Source of the DNA: Cyclospora cayetanensis | Taxonomy: Eukaryota > Apicomplexa > Conoidasida > Eucoccidiorida > Eimeriidae | Assembly: GCF_002999335.1 (NCBI RefSeq) | Contig: NW_020312070.1 | Location: forward strand, 186,001 to 250,000 | DNA length: 64,000 nucleotides | Direction: 5' to 3' | In this document: in pieces, positions 1 through 10,938 of the stretch | How the letters are laid out: every line of letters starts with the position of its first letter | Position numbering within the stretch: the stretch's first letter is position 1 | Translations under genes and position numbers: made by a program | The notes under the pieces: model-generated | Seen by the model: only the letters and a program-made list of their open reading frames with translations | What the model was told of the DNA's origin: nothing | Database searches by the model: none

Positions 1-3000
1 TACCGGCCTCCTGCATCCAGAAGGTCATCGGCTGAACAAATGAGCCGAATTGGGCGGCGGAGGCATACGAAGGGGGAAAATAAAGGCAGCAAAACGCGAT
101 TTAAGCGAAGAGCTTGGCAGGAATGTGCCTGCGGCAGGAAGCCGCATGATGTGCGTCTGCTGTACGTTTCGTCGTGGGCCCCTGTATCCGAGGTTTTGCT
201 AGGCTTGATTTCGACATCCTTGAGGCGCGCCATCTCAGTCATGTGCTGCGTACATATGCCTAAGCACTCAAAGATGATCGAAGCAGTTTCTCATGGAGAA
301 CTGCAGAAATTCGTAATATACAGTCTGTTACCACTGGACCTGTGGTAGAATCAGATGTCGTCCATTTGACGTCTGAGTTTAAAGGATTTATGGCATCTTC
401 CTGTGTGGAGTAAGAGTGCTGCCTTGACACGGGTGTCAAGCTTCTGATGGGTGCGCGCATACGTCTTGCGCAATCGTGTGTTACTGCGCTGAATGCTCTG
501 GGAACGCTGCGACCTGCCCCGAGCTGACCCTCTTCGCTGAATGTCCGTACAGCTGCGGGCAGCAGCCTAAAGCAGCAGCAGCAAAGCAAGTGCGTGAGAA
601 AGCTCTGTTGGAAAATCGGCTCCTGCTTTGGGGTGTGCCTGCGTGGTTCTCGCTTTGGATAATGGGGTATTGAGCCACGCGATGCATGGCATTGTCTCCG
701 CACTTAACGCTCGTGCGTCTGCCCGTCCGAACGCTGCTTTTGCATGGACTGCAGGATTAAGAGCAGTGAGGATTTCTGCGAAAGCGTGTCTTTGTACACA
801 ATGGCACTCACATCCAAGCTCTATTAAGTAGCCCTCGGCGTGTGGAGGGGATAAGTGGGGGGCCAAGTGAAGTTCGGGGGTGGGGTGGGAAAAGCCGTTA
901 GTTTCCACGGTAATTTCCAGCTCACTGCCATCCTAGACTCCTTCCAGAAGTGCCTTATGAACATGTGCACACCAAAACAATGTGTGTCTGAGCGTGCATC
1001 GTGCCCATGTGAGCCTTGGCAGGACAAACTCTACTGCTCTGCCGTCCCTACTAAGAATTGTGTTGCCCCCCGAAATGCAAAACTGCAGCAACTTTGGTGC
1101 TGCACGGTAGTGCGCGTGCATCAGGCCAAATATTGATTCTTCTTCTTCTTCTGCCTTCGTGCGTGCGACAGAGGAAAAAGAAGAATCAATATTTGGCCTG
1201 ATGCACTGCAAAGGCCTTCTGTGTACCCCTCCACTCTCGTAAAGTGCGCATTTCCGTATTGAGCATGCATTTTCAGGGTCCCTGTAAATATCCTCGAACT
1301 AAGGTCTCCTTCGACAAACACTTCGCGCCGCATCGAATGACAACCTAATGGGAAAGTTTTCGAGTGCTCTTCGAAACACCACTCCCGCCTTCCCTTGGTA
1401 GCACCCCTGCAAATCCCGGCATGAGAGGAGTGAGACAGTACGAGTGCGCCTAGTTCAGTTGCACCCTCGAGATACTCCTGGCATTCATAGCTAGCTTCAC
1501 ACAGCACCTAGTGTAGGGGTCTAGTATACAAGTGGGCTTTTTCCAAGACTTGAGCTACATATATACTGAGAATTAGCAAGGACTTGCTCTAGTAACCGCA
1601 TTGCGCGTTCGTCTACCTCGTGTGTTGCATACTAGTACTGTTGGCTGAGGCACTCCGAGGGGCAAGGGCAGGGGAAGGCGGGATTTTTACGCGTCCCCCT
1701 GTAGAGACGTTCGAGGAAGCCATACATCTCGCGCCCGTTTCCTTACATCGTTGCGTCTTGCGAGGTGCACTGAATCGAAACAACTTTGCAACAAAAAGAT
1801 GCACTAGCAGGGAAGCCATGCAGTCAATTCTGTACTCTTCTTAGCTAGCTATAAGCAGCATAGGCGAAGGTGCTGCTCAAGTGTAGCGTGTGGCTTTCTA
1901 CAGTCGTGGGGTCCATTCGAGCGGCACCGCCTGGTTGTGGCCAGAGATCTTCCGGCAGCAGCAGCAGTCCAGCTATTCACCAGCCGGCAGAACTGGCTTC
2001 AAGACGGCCTCACACGCACCCGCACGCACAACTCCACAATACGGAGGATCCATAAAAACGAGCAGGCATGAGCCACTGCCCAGGCCTCTCCATCCACGAC
2101 GGGAACGTATGCGGGCGTGTCGCGTCCCCCCATGACGAGCAAATGTGCCTCATCTTTATTCTAAGCCTAAGTTTCGTAAGCGGGAAGGACTAGGCTTGGA
2201 TCCCTAGGAAAACAGCCGCATCGACGAGCCCTAACTGTGTCTCGCGGTGCGTGTATGTAGGACTGGCATAAGCTGGAAATCCCAGAGTCTGTACCCCCCA
2301 CAGGCACATATAGCGCCATGAATCCCACAGTAGGCTTGTTATTCTCACCAAGTAGAGCAGCAGCAGTTGGAGCAGTGGCGGCAAAAGCAGAGGCGATTGG
2401 CTAGGCAGCAGGCACAACCCCCCCCCCGAGGGCAGCCGTACCACTTCCGCAGCAGGGTAGCAAGAAACAGTGCCGAAGAGGTATTCTTGAGGGTCTACAA
2501 GCCCCCATTCTCCATTAGGCAACGCTCCTTCAGTCTTTTTGGAGGAATATCACCCCCAGCAAAAAGAAGGGGGGAGGACGCCCCCGACAGACAGACCCTT
2601 CATTAGCTGCCAGAGACACACGGCGCCGTGCGAGCGTGGCTTGTGGCGGCTTCCGTAGGAAGCATGCACGTGTTGTACCTTTGAAACCCCACTAAAGTGT
2701 GGTTTTAGGCAATCGTAATTACGACTTGCGCTTCACGATTCTCATATTTCCCCGTGGGGGGCGCAAAATCACCGCCAGACCGACTGCACACGCGAGAGCG
2801 ACAGCAGCGATGGCAGCGGCGGCACTGGAAGGAGTCTGTTAGCCTCTACTGTCTGCCCTCCTTTTTTTCATACATGAAGCACTCGCAGCAGTGACAGCTG
2901 CCTGTGCAGCTTCCCTCGGTGGACGCGTGTATACGCGTCCACCAGCTTTTGCGACGACGACTGCTGCCGCAGCAGCAGCTCTCTACACCGAGGAGCACAC

Positions 3001-3348
3001 CCTTGCTGTGAACAGCCTTGTCTTCCATAGCCTGCGATCAGCCCCTGCCTCTCCTCCCCCCTTCTCTCGAACGGCAGCTGCCGCAGCTCAAGCAGCGTTA
3101 CGCGCGCCATTTTTTGATACGCTTCGCAATTATTAGCACGCCGTTGCAGCCACCACGCATACGCGGGGCAGAAGCGAAGCCTTCAACAATTCTACAACAA
3201 AACGAGCAAGCGCTGCGGGGCCTGATACAAAGCTTCTTGTGGTGGCTCCTCCCTCTGAATGACTACACGCCTCCTGGTATATCGCACGGCGGAGGAAGCC
3301 TTTGCAGCGTCTCTGTTCTCAAGGTAAGGTGTTTCTTCAGCAGCAGCC
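1..3348. other. gene-poor left flank
   Basis: I see no convincing gene here. Open frames are short, overlap on both strands and show no recognisable domain. Trinucleotide CAG-type runs appear from about 2.9 kb and thicken toward the PEX3 gene, as is usual near genes in this genome type. The part just before 3349 is the expected 5' leader and promoter of PEX3, but I recognise no specific element. The one structured feature is the hairpin listed separately. Confidence 0.5.
1116..1206. repeat. perfect 29-bp inverted repeat (hairpin)
   Basis: Bases 1116-1144 are the exact reverse complement of 1178-1206, separated by a 33-base spacer. The arms run outward from a CTTCTT/AAGAAG end to GTGCATCAGG. 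A transcript across it would fold into a 29-bp uninterrupted stem. It is not followed by a T-run and does not lie at the end of a recognisable gene, so it is not an obvious terminator. It may be a miniature transposon relic, a recent inverted duplication or a small-RNA precursor. Confidence 0.9.
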
Positions 3349-4938
3349 TTGGCAATGTTGCACCGAGCTTGGAGGTATGTCAAACGCCACCCTTATCGAG
3401 TACTCGCAGGGGCAGCGGCAGCAGGCGTCGCAGCAGCCGCTGCCGTTGTTGCAGCCAAGATTTACCGCCATCACAAGCGCCTCAAAGCCTTGCTGGAGGC
3501 GGACGGAGGGGACCTAAGCGAACTGCTGCTGCAACAACTGGGACTGAGCAAGGAGGAGCTACAGGAATTGCAGCAGCGGCTGCAGCAGCAACAACAGCAA
3601 GTAACGGAAGCCGAGTGGATGTCTGCATTCCATTTTGTGCGAAATCAGGCAGTGGCAGATCGTTCCTTGTTGCTGCAGCTGCAGCAGCTGCAGCAAAGGC
3701 AGCAGCTCGAAGACGCCTTCGCAGTTGATGCCTTTACCAAGATTCTGAGGGAACCCCAGCAGTGCAGCAGAATGACGCCGCAGCAGAAGGATCTCTGTTT
3801 CAGGGAGATGGCTGCGCACGTGATTGGACGCACTGTGTGCTGTGCTGTGCTGCTGGTGCTGCTGCTGCTGCTGCATCGCGTGCAAGTCAACCTCCTAGCT
3901 GCAAACCTGGTGGAGAAAGATCAGGGGCAAGAGCAGCAGCAAGTGCTGCAACCGGAAGAGCTTGAGCAGCGCGAGCAGCAGCATCACCAGCAAAACTTCG
4001 TATTCCTTTCCTCCACGCGTTGCGCTGTATCTGCTGCCGTTGTTAGCCGAGTCGCCGCTGCATCCCTCGCAGAGGTCAGCTCCTTCATCACTCAATTTCC
4101 TCCCCAAAAGCCACTGACGGCGGTGCAGCTGCAGCAGCAGCTGCAGCAAGTCATGCAGAGGATTTGTTGCAGACTTTCCTTCGAAGCAGCGCAGCAACAG
4201 CAGCAGCAGGATGGGTCTGCAGCAGCGGAGACATCCAGAGCAGCAGCGGCAGGGGAAGCTGTAGATGATGCGGATGAATTCGGATACGCTGCATTGCTCC
4301 TGCCGGAGGATGGCTCTCTAGACGGCGAAGCCTTTGCTGCTCTGCCCCCTGCGGCAGCCGATCGAGTGCTGAAGCTGCTGCAGGAAGCACGAGATGTTCT
4401 AGACTCCCCAGCATTCGCCGCTGCGGTTCGGGGTGTATGTACTGCTGCTGCTTCGTGCATCGTGCAGCGGGTTGTGGAAGCGCTCCAAAACGCAGGGATT
4501 TTACCCCTGAAAGCGGATACTGCTGCTGCCGGAGTGAAAGACCCCTACAGCATTCCCTTCCAGCTGGCACGAAGTCTGGGGTGTATTTGCAGATTGGCTG
4601 ACTGGGCATTGGGAGTAGGGGTCGAAGGGCAGCTGCTGCAGCGGCTTGCCGCCAGTGTCGAGACACAGGAACTGTCAGCCTTATGCTACTGGAATCCGCA
4701 GTGTGACTTTGCGCGGGTGCAGCAGCTGCTGCACCTTGTGGCTCTAGCTCAGCACCAGAATCAGCACCAGCAGGAGCTCGAAATGCAGCAACGGCAGCTA
4801 CAGCAGCACGAGCAAGAACGGCATGGGGAGGAGCCGCATGCTGCAGGCGATCCCCCACCCACGCATGCTGCAGCAGAAGATAGTGTCTCTGTCTGTAGCG
4901 GTGATGCTGCTGCGAGCGCGGCAGCAGCTGATTCTTAG
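3349..4938 (+). CDS. PEX3: peroxin-3 (PEX3)-like peroxisomal membrane biogenesis protein
   Basis: Single-exon, 529 residues. PEX3 is the peroxisomal membrane receptor that docks PEX19 carrying newly made membrane proteins. The N-terminus (MLHRAWRYVKRHPYR, then an Ala/Val membrane segment at about residues 18-37 and a basic KIYRHHKRLK) has the layout of animal PEX3: short basic head, one membrane helix, cytosolic helical bundle. Further matches to the family as I know it are FHFVRNQ near residue 94 (animal YHFESNQ), HRVQVNLL at 176-183 after a hydrophobic run (animal LRVQLNII), ARDVLDSPAF near 345 (animal TRDMLESPDF) and IPFQLARSLGCI near 402. It is longer than animal PEX3 (about 370 residues) because of inserted poly-Gln and a Gln/His-rich tail. 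M1 or M3 could be the start. Identity is inferred from motif order, not a search. Confidence 0.75.
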   Translation: MAMLHRAWRYVKRHPYRVLAGAAAAGVAAAAAVVAAKIYRHHKRLKALLEADGGDLSELLLQQLGLSKEELQELQQRLQQQQQQVTEAEWMSAFHFVRNQAVADRSLLLQLQQLQQRQQLEDAFAVDAFTKILREPQQCSRMTPQQKDLCFREMAAHVIGRTVCCAVLLVLLLLLHRVQVNLLAANLVEKDQGQEQQQVLQPEELEQREQQHHQQNFVFLSSTRCAVSAAVVSRVAAASLAEVSSFITQFPPQKPLTAVQLQQQLQQVMQRICCRLSFEAAQQQQQQDGSAAAETSRAAAAGEAVDDADEFGYAALLLPEDGSLDGEAFAALPPAAADRVLKLLQEARDVLDSPAFAAAVRGVCTAAASCIVQRVVEALQNAGILPLKADTAAAGVKDPYSIPFQLARSLGCICRLADWALGVGVEGQLLQRLAASVETQELSALCYWNPQCDFARVQQLLHLVALAQHQNQHQQELEMQQRQLQQHEQERHGEEPHAAGDPPPTHAAAEDSVSVCSGDAAASAAAADS

Positions 4939-7404
4939 GCTCCCTCTGCTGTGTTACAACTTAAGTTTCGCGAAGCGGATGCTTCCTGGAGCCGACGGCA
5001 CGACGTTGCCGCGGACTTGGGGTGTCTGGAGAGGCTGCTGTTAGTGCAGGGGATGTGCTGCCGCTGGCTGTTATAAGAGTTCAAACTTCATAATACGGCA
5101 AACCGGTTTACTGCTGCCACATAAAGTACTTGCAGTCCCCTAGGAGGACTCCTGATGTAGCCGGCTGCTGCCTGCTTGTGTTGTCAAAACGCAAAGGGCT
5201 GCTTATTCGGCACCAGCTACTACAACGGGCCTTTCGGCAGCCTCGAGCGACGCCCTCCCACCCGCTCAGTACGCAGGAAAGTCAAAGTCTGCTCCCTGTC
5301 GAGAGTCAAATTCGAGTTACCTCCGAAAAGCTCTGCCTCACAATGCCCTGCAAGCAGGCGCATACTATGTATGCTTAGACGGATTTAGATGCGCATGCAT
5401 GCCCTTGCAGAGGCATAAACACGAGTGGATTGCGCTCAGAAGAACGATGCTGGGGGTATGGGGGTGGGGGGCTGCTAGGCGTATCTATGTGTAGGTACAT
5501 GTACATCCAAGTTGTTAGTGTGCATCGGAGGCAGCGCTTACTGTGGGTACGCAGTGATGTGTGGGCCTCCTTTTTCGTGCCAGAGTAAACGGCAGTGCGC
5601 TGCCTGGCAAACCGCCTTCGTTTTCCAGCTGAAGGAGATCTTTTTGTACTGGGTTAGGTCCTTTGTATCTGTACGTCCTTTCTAGTATGCACCTGCGTCT
5701 AGTGCATTGTAACGGAGATGTTTCCTGGGGTGGCCCAAAACTCCTAAAAGGGACCGAGTCGGGCTGTGCTGTCCGTTTAATGGGTAAAAGGCGTCTCTAG
5801 AGGTGATTCTGACTGAGATGTCGAATGCCGGCTTGCGCAGCCTGCACCCTGGCGGGGCATGCTAGTGTGCTGCTTTACTCATCTGTGAGGGTCGGGGGAG
5901 GGACCATCGACTGCTAGGAAAATAATTCGTATGAGCGCTTATATGTTGGATGGAAGTTTTGTACGCGTACGCGTTCACCTCTACAGGGGCATTGTAGATA
6001 CGCATGACTCCTGTAAGAGCAACTTGGTGCCTTTCGCTTGTGCATTTCTGTGTCGGCAATGAATGGCGTCCGCGGAGGGGCATGCCAAGAGTACTTTAGG
6101 ATCCTAGAAACGAGCAATATGGGCTCAATAGGCGCATTTAAGGGTAAAGCACAAACACTGTTTGCACGTATACACAATCAGCAACTCGAGAACGAAGGCT
6201 GCACTCGAAATACACCTTGGCTATTATGGCTCTGGACCTTGGCCTGACAACCCTACTCGTCATCTTCGCTCATCGTCCCCAAAATTAGTAATAACCATTG
6301 CTCTTCATGCAAACTGATTGTTTTTTTGGAGAAACTCTTCAACACTAGCAAGCAAACAGCAAGGGCAAGTATCGTCCATCGGCGTTCTTAGCTGCCAACG
6401 AACAAGCGCATACTCCTTAATGATGCAGTACTCTCAAGTCACATGTATGCACCTCCGCTCGGCTCTAAATGGACTTCCGCATACGTTCACAATTAGACTG
6501 GGCTATGCGCGTCCGCGGTAGCACGTATGCTCCCGCCATACAAACTAGTTTGGTATTAATACTAATGGCGCTAAACAGTGTAGTATCACTGGCTGTTGGC
6601 CTTGCTCCAGCAAACACCCTTTCTATTGCTTGCGAGTCCTCAACAGAAAATAAATGACAAAAAACAAGTCGAAAGATAAGAGACAACATAGCGGTCTCCA
6701 AATGCTCCTGATGCCAGCCGCTCCCCTCCGTCGGAGACTCTAGTCTAGGGTGCAGACCGATGCTGAAATCAGCCGCCCGCACTTGCAAGTCCCTAAGCCA
6801 CCGTCTGCATTGTTTGTGGTATTGTGGATAGCCAGCTTGTCTCTAAAGTGGATGATGCTAGGCCGAATCCGCATGTTACTGAATGTAGAACTGGGGCGAA
6901 GTCAAGCGCCGTTGATACTCCATCTGCGGGAAACACACGAAGGCAGCTAGTGTGGTTTTGAGCATGGGTTCCACACAAAATATGGCGTGGAGACACAGTG
7001 ACAGGGCGCAGGGGGCCAAAGACAGCCATGCGCAGGAACGCGGAAACAACGACATGCGAGCTGTAAAGCTGTGCCATCCTTCCTAGTCCGTCTAAGCCAG
7101 GCGTGGACGGACGGATGAGCAAATCGAATGAAACTACTTGTCCTCAAGCTGAGGAGCAGTGGCTACGCGAGAAACGGAAGCCCAAATAGAACCGCACGCA
7201 GTACGAGCAGGAAAAAAAGAGGGAATGCATTTAAATACGAACTGCGTGAGCATGTATGTACATGCATTTACTACTACATGCACAGCACGTATCCTCACAA
7301 ACGCACACTTACAGAAACACATATCGATGAGCTACATATTTTACACACACGTCCATACAATGCAGCACCCGGTTCACTCTCAGAAATACAAGGGCTGCCT
7401 GAAC

Positions 7405-7462
7405 TGCCAGGATACCGTGAGGGGTTTGTCCAGCAATACATGTGCCAAGTTATGTGCATCGC
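7405..7462 (+). repeat. diverged relative of the 93-bp repeat
   Basis: The block around CCAGCAATACATGTGCCAAG, preceded by GATACCGTGAGGGG, parallels CCAGTAATACATGCGCTAAA preceded by GTATACCCGATAGGG in the 93-bp repeat. Order and spacing are kept but many bases differ. Confidence 0.5.
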
Positions 7463-7725
7463 AGAAAGTCAACAATGCAGCCCACCAGCAAACCGCGCAC
7501 ACGATTTTTGACTCTACGCTATCACGAAAATTCAAGTACACCTGACCATGCACCGGTTTAATCGTCCTTTCGCACGTTGCGCATAGAATGCATGCACTAG
7601 TTGCATCCATACGCCACTACACGACCCGAGAGAATATTGGATATAGACCAGAGCCAATACACTGGCATGCACCGGAACCACCGCTGTTTGTCACAGAAGA
7701 CACAAAGGCTTGCTGCACCGTCGCT

Positions 7726-7818
7726 CCATCAGGGATAGATTATTAAAGCTGTCAGTATACCCGATAGGGCATATCCAGTAATACATGCGCTAAATTGTAT
7801 GCATCATTTGACGGCAGC
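7726..7818 (+). repeat. 93-bp direct repeat, copy 1
   Basis: Identical over 93 bases to 8122-8214, 396 bases downstream. The sequences just upstream (ending CTTGCTGCACCGTCG here) also resemble each other with scattered differences, so the duplicated unit was longer and one part has stayed identical. It contains no credible open frame. Confidence 0.92.
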
Positions 7819-8121
7819 CAAAAGATCAGCAGGTCTACAGCAACACTTCGAAAATTTTGTGTGGATTCAAAAATTGTGCATTAATTCATATCCACTCTGT
7901 AGTCCCCGCCCCCCAAGGGCAAGGGTATGCGCATATATATACGCAGTACACACGCTATTCAAATGTCGAGGTATGTAAGTAAATGCCCACATACACAAAG
8001 AAGAAACCTGGGAGGAAGCAACTATATACAGCCGTGTACTTTGATCGAAAAGTGCCATGCGACAGCACACATTAGAACGCCAAAAAATAGCACACAAGCA
8101 AAGCCTTGTTGTGCCGCCGTC

Positions 8122-8214
8122 CCATCAGGGATAGATTATTAAAGCTGTCAGTATACCCGATAGGGCATATCCAGTAATACATGCGCTAAATTGTATGCAT
8201 CATTTGACGGCAGC
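8122..8214 (+). repeat. 93-bp direct repeat, copy 2
   Basis: Second identical copy of 7726-7818, in the same orientation. Flanks upstream are related but diverged (CTTGTTGTGCCGCCG), with differences that are largely transitions. Confidence 0.92.
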
Positions 8215-9430
8215 AAAGAGATGAATCGGCCTACATAAATAAAAATTAAGCAGTACCCGTTCATTGCTGCTAAGAAAGCACCAGGGATAATACGCCATTT
8301 AGCAAATATATCACTAGAACAAGATATACATGTACCTCCACATTCTCAGATGCCATTACGTAAAAACAACGCTCATGAAGATGCGCGCAAATGGGATACC
8401 AATAAGCATAGACACATACAGCTAAAACGCTTCAATACAGAACAAACACCAAACAGACCTCAACTCATGGAGTCCTGGTGAATGCAAAGTAATGATCGCG
8501 GAATTGATTTGGTGCGACTGCACAGACACCGCAACAGCACAGTCGTTTACGCAGACCAGTTAACTCAAAGAAATGCATGAAAGACATCTAAAACAAATAA
8601 TGGATCATGGAATCTCCTGGGACGTTGCGTGGCAAAACAGCTCACGAATCATCTCGAATGAGAAGTCTCCGGCAAGCGCCAACGGCGCTTGTGCACCAGA
8701 AACTGCCAACCATAAACAACAGTACAAAGCAAAGCAACGAAGCACGAGTTACGTCCGAAACATGACTCCGTGTGTCTCAATGTGAATATATATATTCTTA
8801 TTGCACAATAGAATACCCCGTATAATCACATTCTCCCAAGCCACAGCCGCACAAACACCGATGGGGAATATTCTTATATAGGCGAAAACATAGATAGGCT
8901 CATCGCATCAAACATGCATAGACGCGCGCCCGTTCCTCGCTTAGCAAATAGAAAAAGAATACATACACACGCACACGCACAGCTGCAAGTAATACGAGCA
9001 CACACGGGGGCACTACCAGGTTTTAGCGACCCCCCCGATGGCAAATCGCGTAGACGAAAATATACCTGAAAGTTTAAATAGGAAAGCGAAGCAGAAACTC
9101 CAGCAGGCAGGCACGGCAAAGACAGAAACGAATGCACAGAAGAAGATATTAAGAATAAGAACGTACTGACGCAATAATTTCATCATGCATCTGTATTCGT
9201 CTATGCAGGTGAGCAACCAGCTGGCAATATCACTCTTATCTGCACAGAGAGAGAGGACACAAGACAGACAAGGGCTGGAGAAATCGAAATACCGTGCACA
9301 ATAAGATAGCTGCACCGAGATATAGACAACGAAAGAGCCGCGATTCCCGCCTTTCGAACAAGCACCTCAGAGGACACATGAAATCGCGCATACACCAGGA
9401 GGACAGCACGACACAGACTGCAAATGGAGG

Positions 9431-9535
9431 CACTGCCGTCTCATCAAGAAGAATTTTAAAGACTGCCGATGCACCCTCGGGGTGAATTGTATCCAGTAAT
9501 AAATGCGCTACGCTGTACACACCCTTTAAATGGCA
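9431..9535 (+). repeat. diverged relative of the 93-bp repeat
   Basis: Contains a TCATCAAGAAGAATTTTAAA block, a GCACCCTCGGGGTG block and CCAGTAATAAATGCGCTACG in the same order as CATCAGGGATAGATTATTAA, ATACCCGATAGGGCA and CCAGTAATACATGCGCTAAA in the intact copies. It is a third, clearly decayed member on the same strand. Confidence 0.6.
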
Positions 9536-10938
9536 TCCGCACGAAGAACCGGCTCAAGACAGCACAATCCAAACCAAACACGAGTGTACCACGCTAACAT
9601 GTGGATACTACAAGCAACTGCACGCACTCAAGCGAGCTCCCCTTACTCTAGACGTCACACCTTCGCTGCAGGCCGCTTGTGCTGACTTACCAAGAGAGGA
9701 CAAATCCCCAGCTGGAGAAATTACAGACGAGTTATTCAAGGAGGTAGAGAAAAGGCTTGACACCAGAGAAGTTCCTACAGCCCCCGACGCCTCCGTCCGC
9801 ATCGTGACAGGATTTCTGTTGGCGCAAGACAGACAACAAACCGACACCCAGGTGAACACTGCTGCTAGGCTCCTACCCACGATAAATAGAAGAGTAGAAA
9901 GAAACGAAGCGACAAAAAACGCGAAGCATTAGGCTAACGAGGCGCTCTGAGGCGACAGCAGGTGCAAACGGCGGGAATGGGGCAGCAAGTCTGTTTAGCG
10001 GCAGCAGCGGTACGTCGACGGACGTCTTAGTAAGGGCGAATGGCAGCACAGCAGCCAGCTGGACAGGCGTGTGATATAGACGGCGATACGCAGCCGTAGC
10101 ACCGAAGTGCTGCGTGGCAACTCTGAGGCAAGAGGCGCACACACAAAAGCCAGGCGTGTCGAGCGACATGCAGTTCGTTCTTGAAGCATGACAATGTATC
10201 GAGATGCATGCATGTATGGGCGCAGGGCAGGTGCATGTTGCGTTCTGTGTGCACCGAGACTTTTGCAAAATGACGCATACACTCCATTCTGCCAGTAGCG
10301 AGGCATCAGCCAATCCTCCGGCCAGGTCCGCCCCCCCTCTCCCCATCCCTCTCAAGATATCTGGCTCTCCCTTCAGACACACGAGGGAACCAGAGAATAA
10401 GAAGCAGGGAAAAAGTCCAAAAGCCGAAAAAATTCCCCTCAAATGCCTCATGCCCTCTGGATCTGGCAATCTCGACAGGTTTGTAGGTTGCCTTCGAGAG
10501 GCGCCTTGAAGCTAGCGGGGCCTTCAAACGGCCAACCCGACACCTAAAAACTAAGAACGCGAGACATACCGATAAGTCGCCCTGTATGTTCCGAACCTCA
10601 TCGCGCTAAGCAAAGTCTGAAGATCCCAGTCGTCTTCTGCCTCCCGTCCAAGCGCAAGGAGAGGCTTCTCGTGCGCAGGGGTTTAGGACACTCTTGTTTC
10701 CGGCTGGAACCAATAAAATAAGAGATGAAACCAGAGCACCTTTTTCGCTGCTGTGCGGTGACGAGCAGCAAGATCCCTTACTGCAGCTGCTCCCATAGAG
10801 CTACCATCGTTAAGGGCTGTGGGGAGGGTGAGCGTGCGCGGGGGAGGGAGGTGGGAGAGGAGCTTCTGCTACTGGCCCTGCAGGCCCCCAAGCATACAGG
10901 AGCTTGCGGCGTACACACACTTAAAAACAATCACTCCA

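Larger units (their letters stand above)
4939..10938. other. long gene-poor spacer
   Basis: About 6 kb without a gene I can support. Open frames reach at most about 200 residues and lack recognisable motifs. From about 6 kb the composition becomes more AT-rich and the long CAG-type runs disappear. It holds a 93-bp perfect direct repeat and decayed relatives (listed separately). The last few hundred bases are the presumed promoter of the asparaginyl-tRNA synthetase gene. Confidence 0.5.

Noticed and set aside
1116..1206. Hairpin as a transcription terminator
   Set aside because: No gene ends beside it and there is no T-run; intrinsic terminators of that kind are not expected in a nuclear genome.
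3018..3728. 236-codon frame overlapping the PEX3 start
   Set aside because: Out of frame with PEX3 and dominated by Ser/Ala/Arg from shifted CAG runs; it is a shadow.
7726..8214. CRISPR-like repeat-spacer array
   Set aside because: Only two exact 93-bp copies with a 303-bp gap in eukaryotic DNA; size and number do not fit.
9873..10469. 198-codon minus-strand open frame upstream of the synthetase gene
   Set aside because: Cys/Ser/Leu-rich without domains, no repeats or conserved blocks, and it lies over the presumed promoter of the plus-strand gene.
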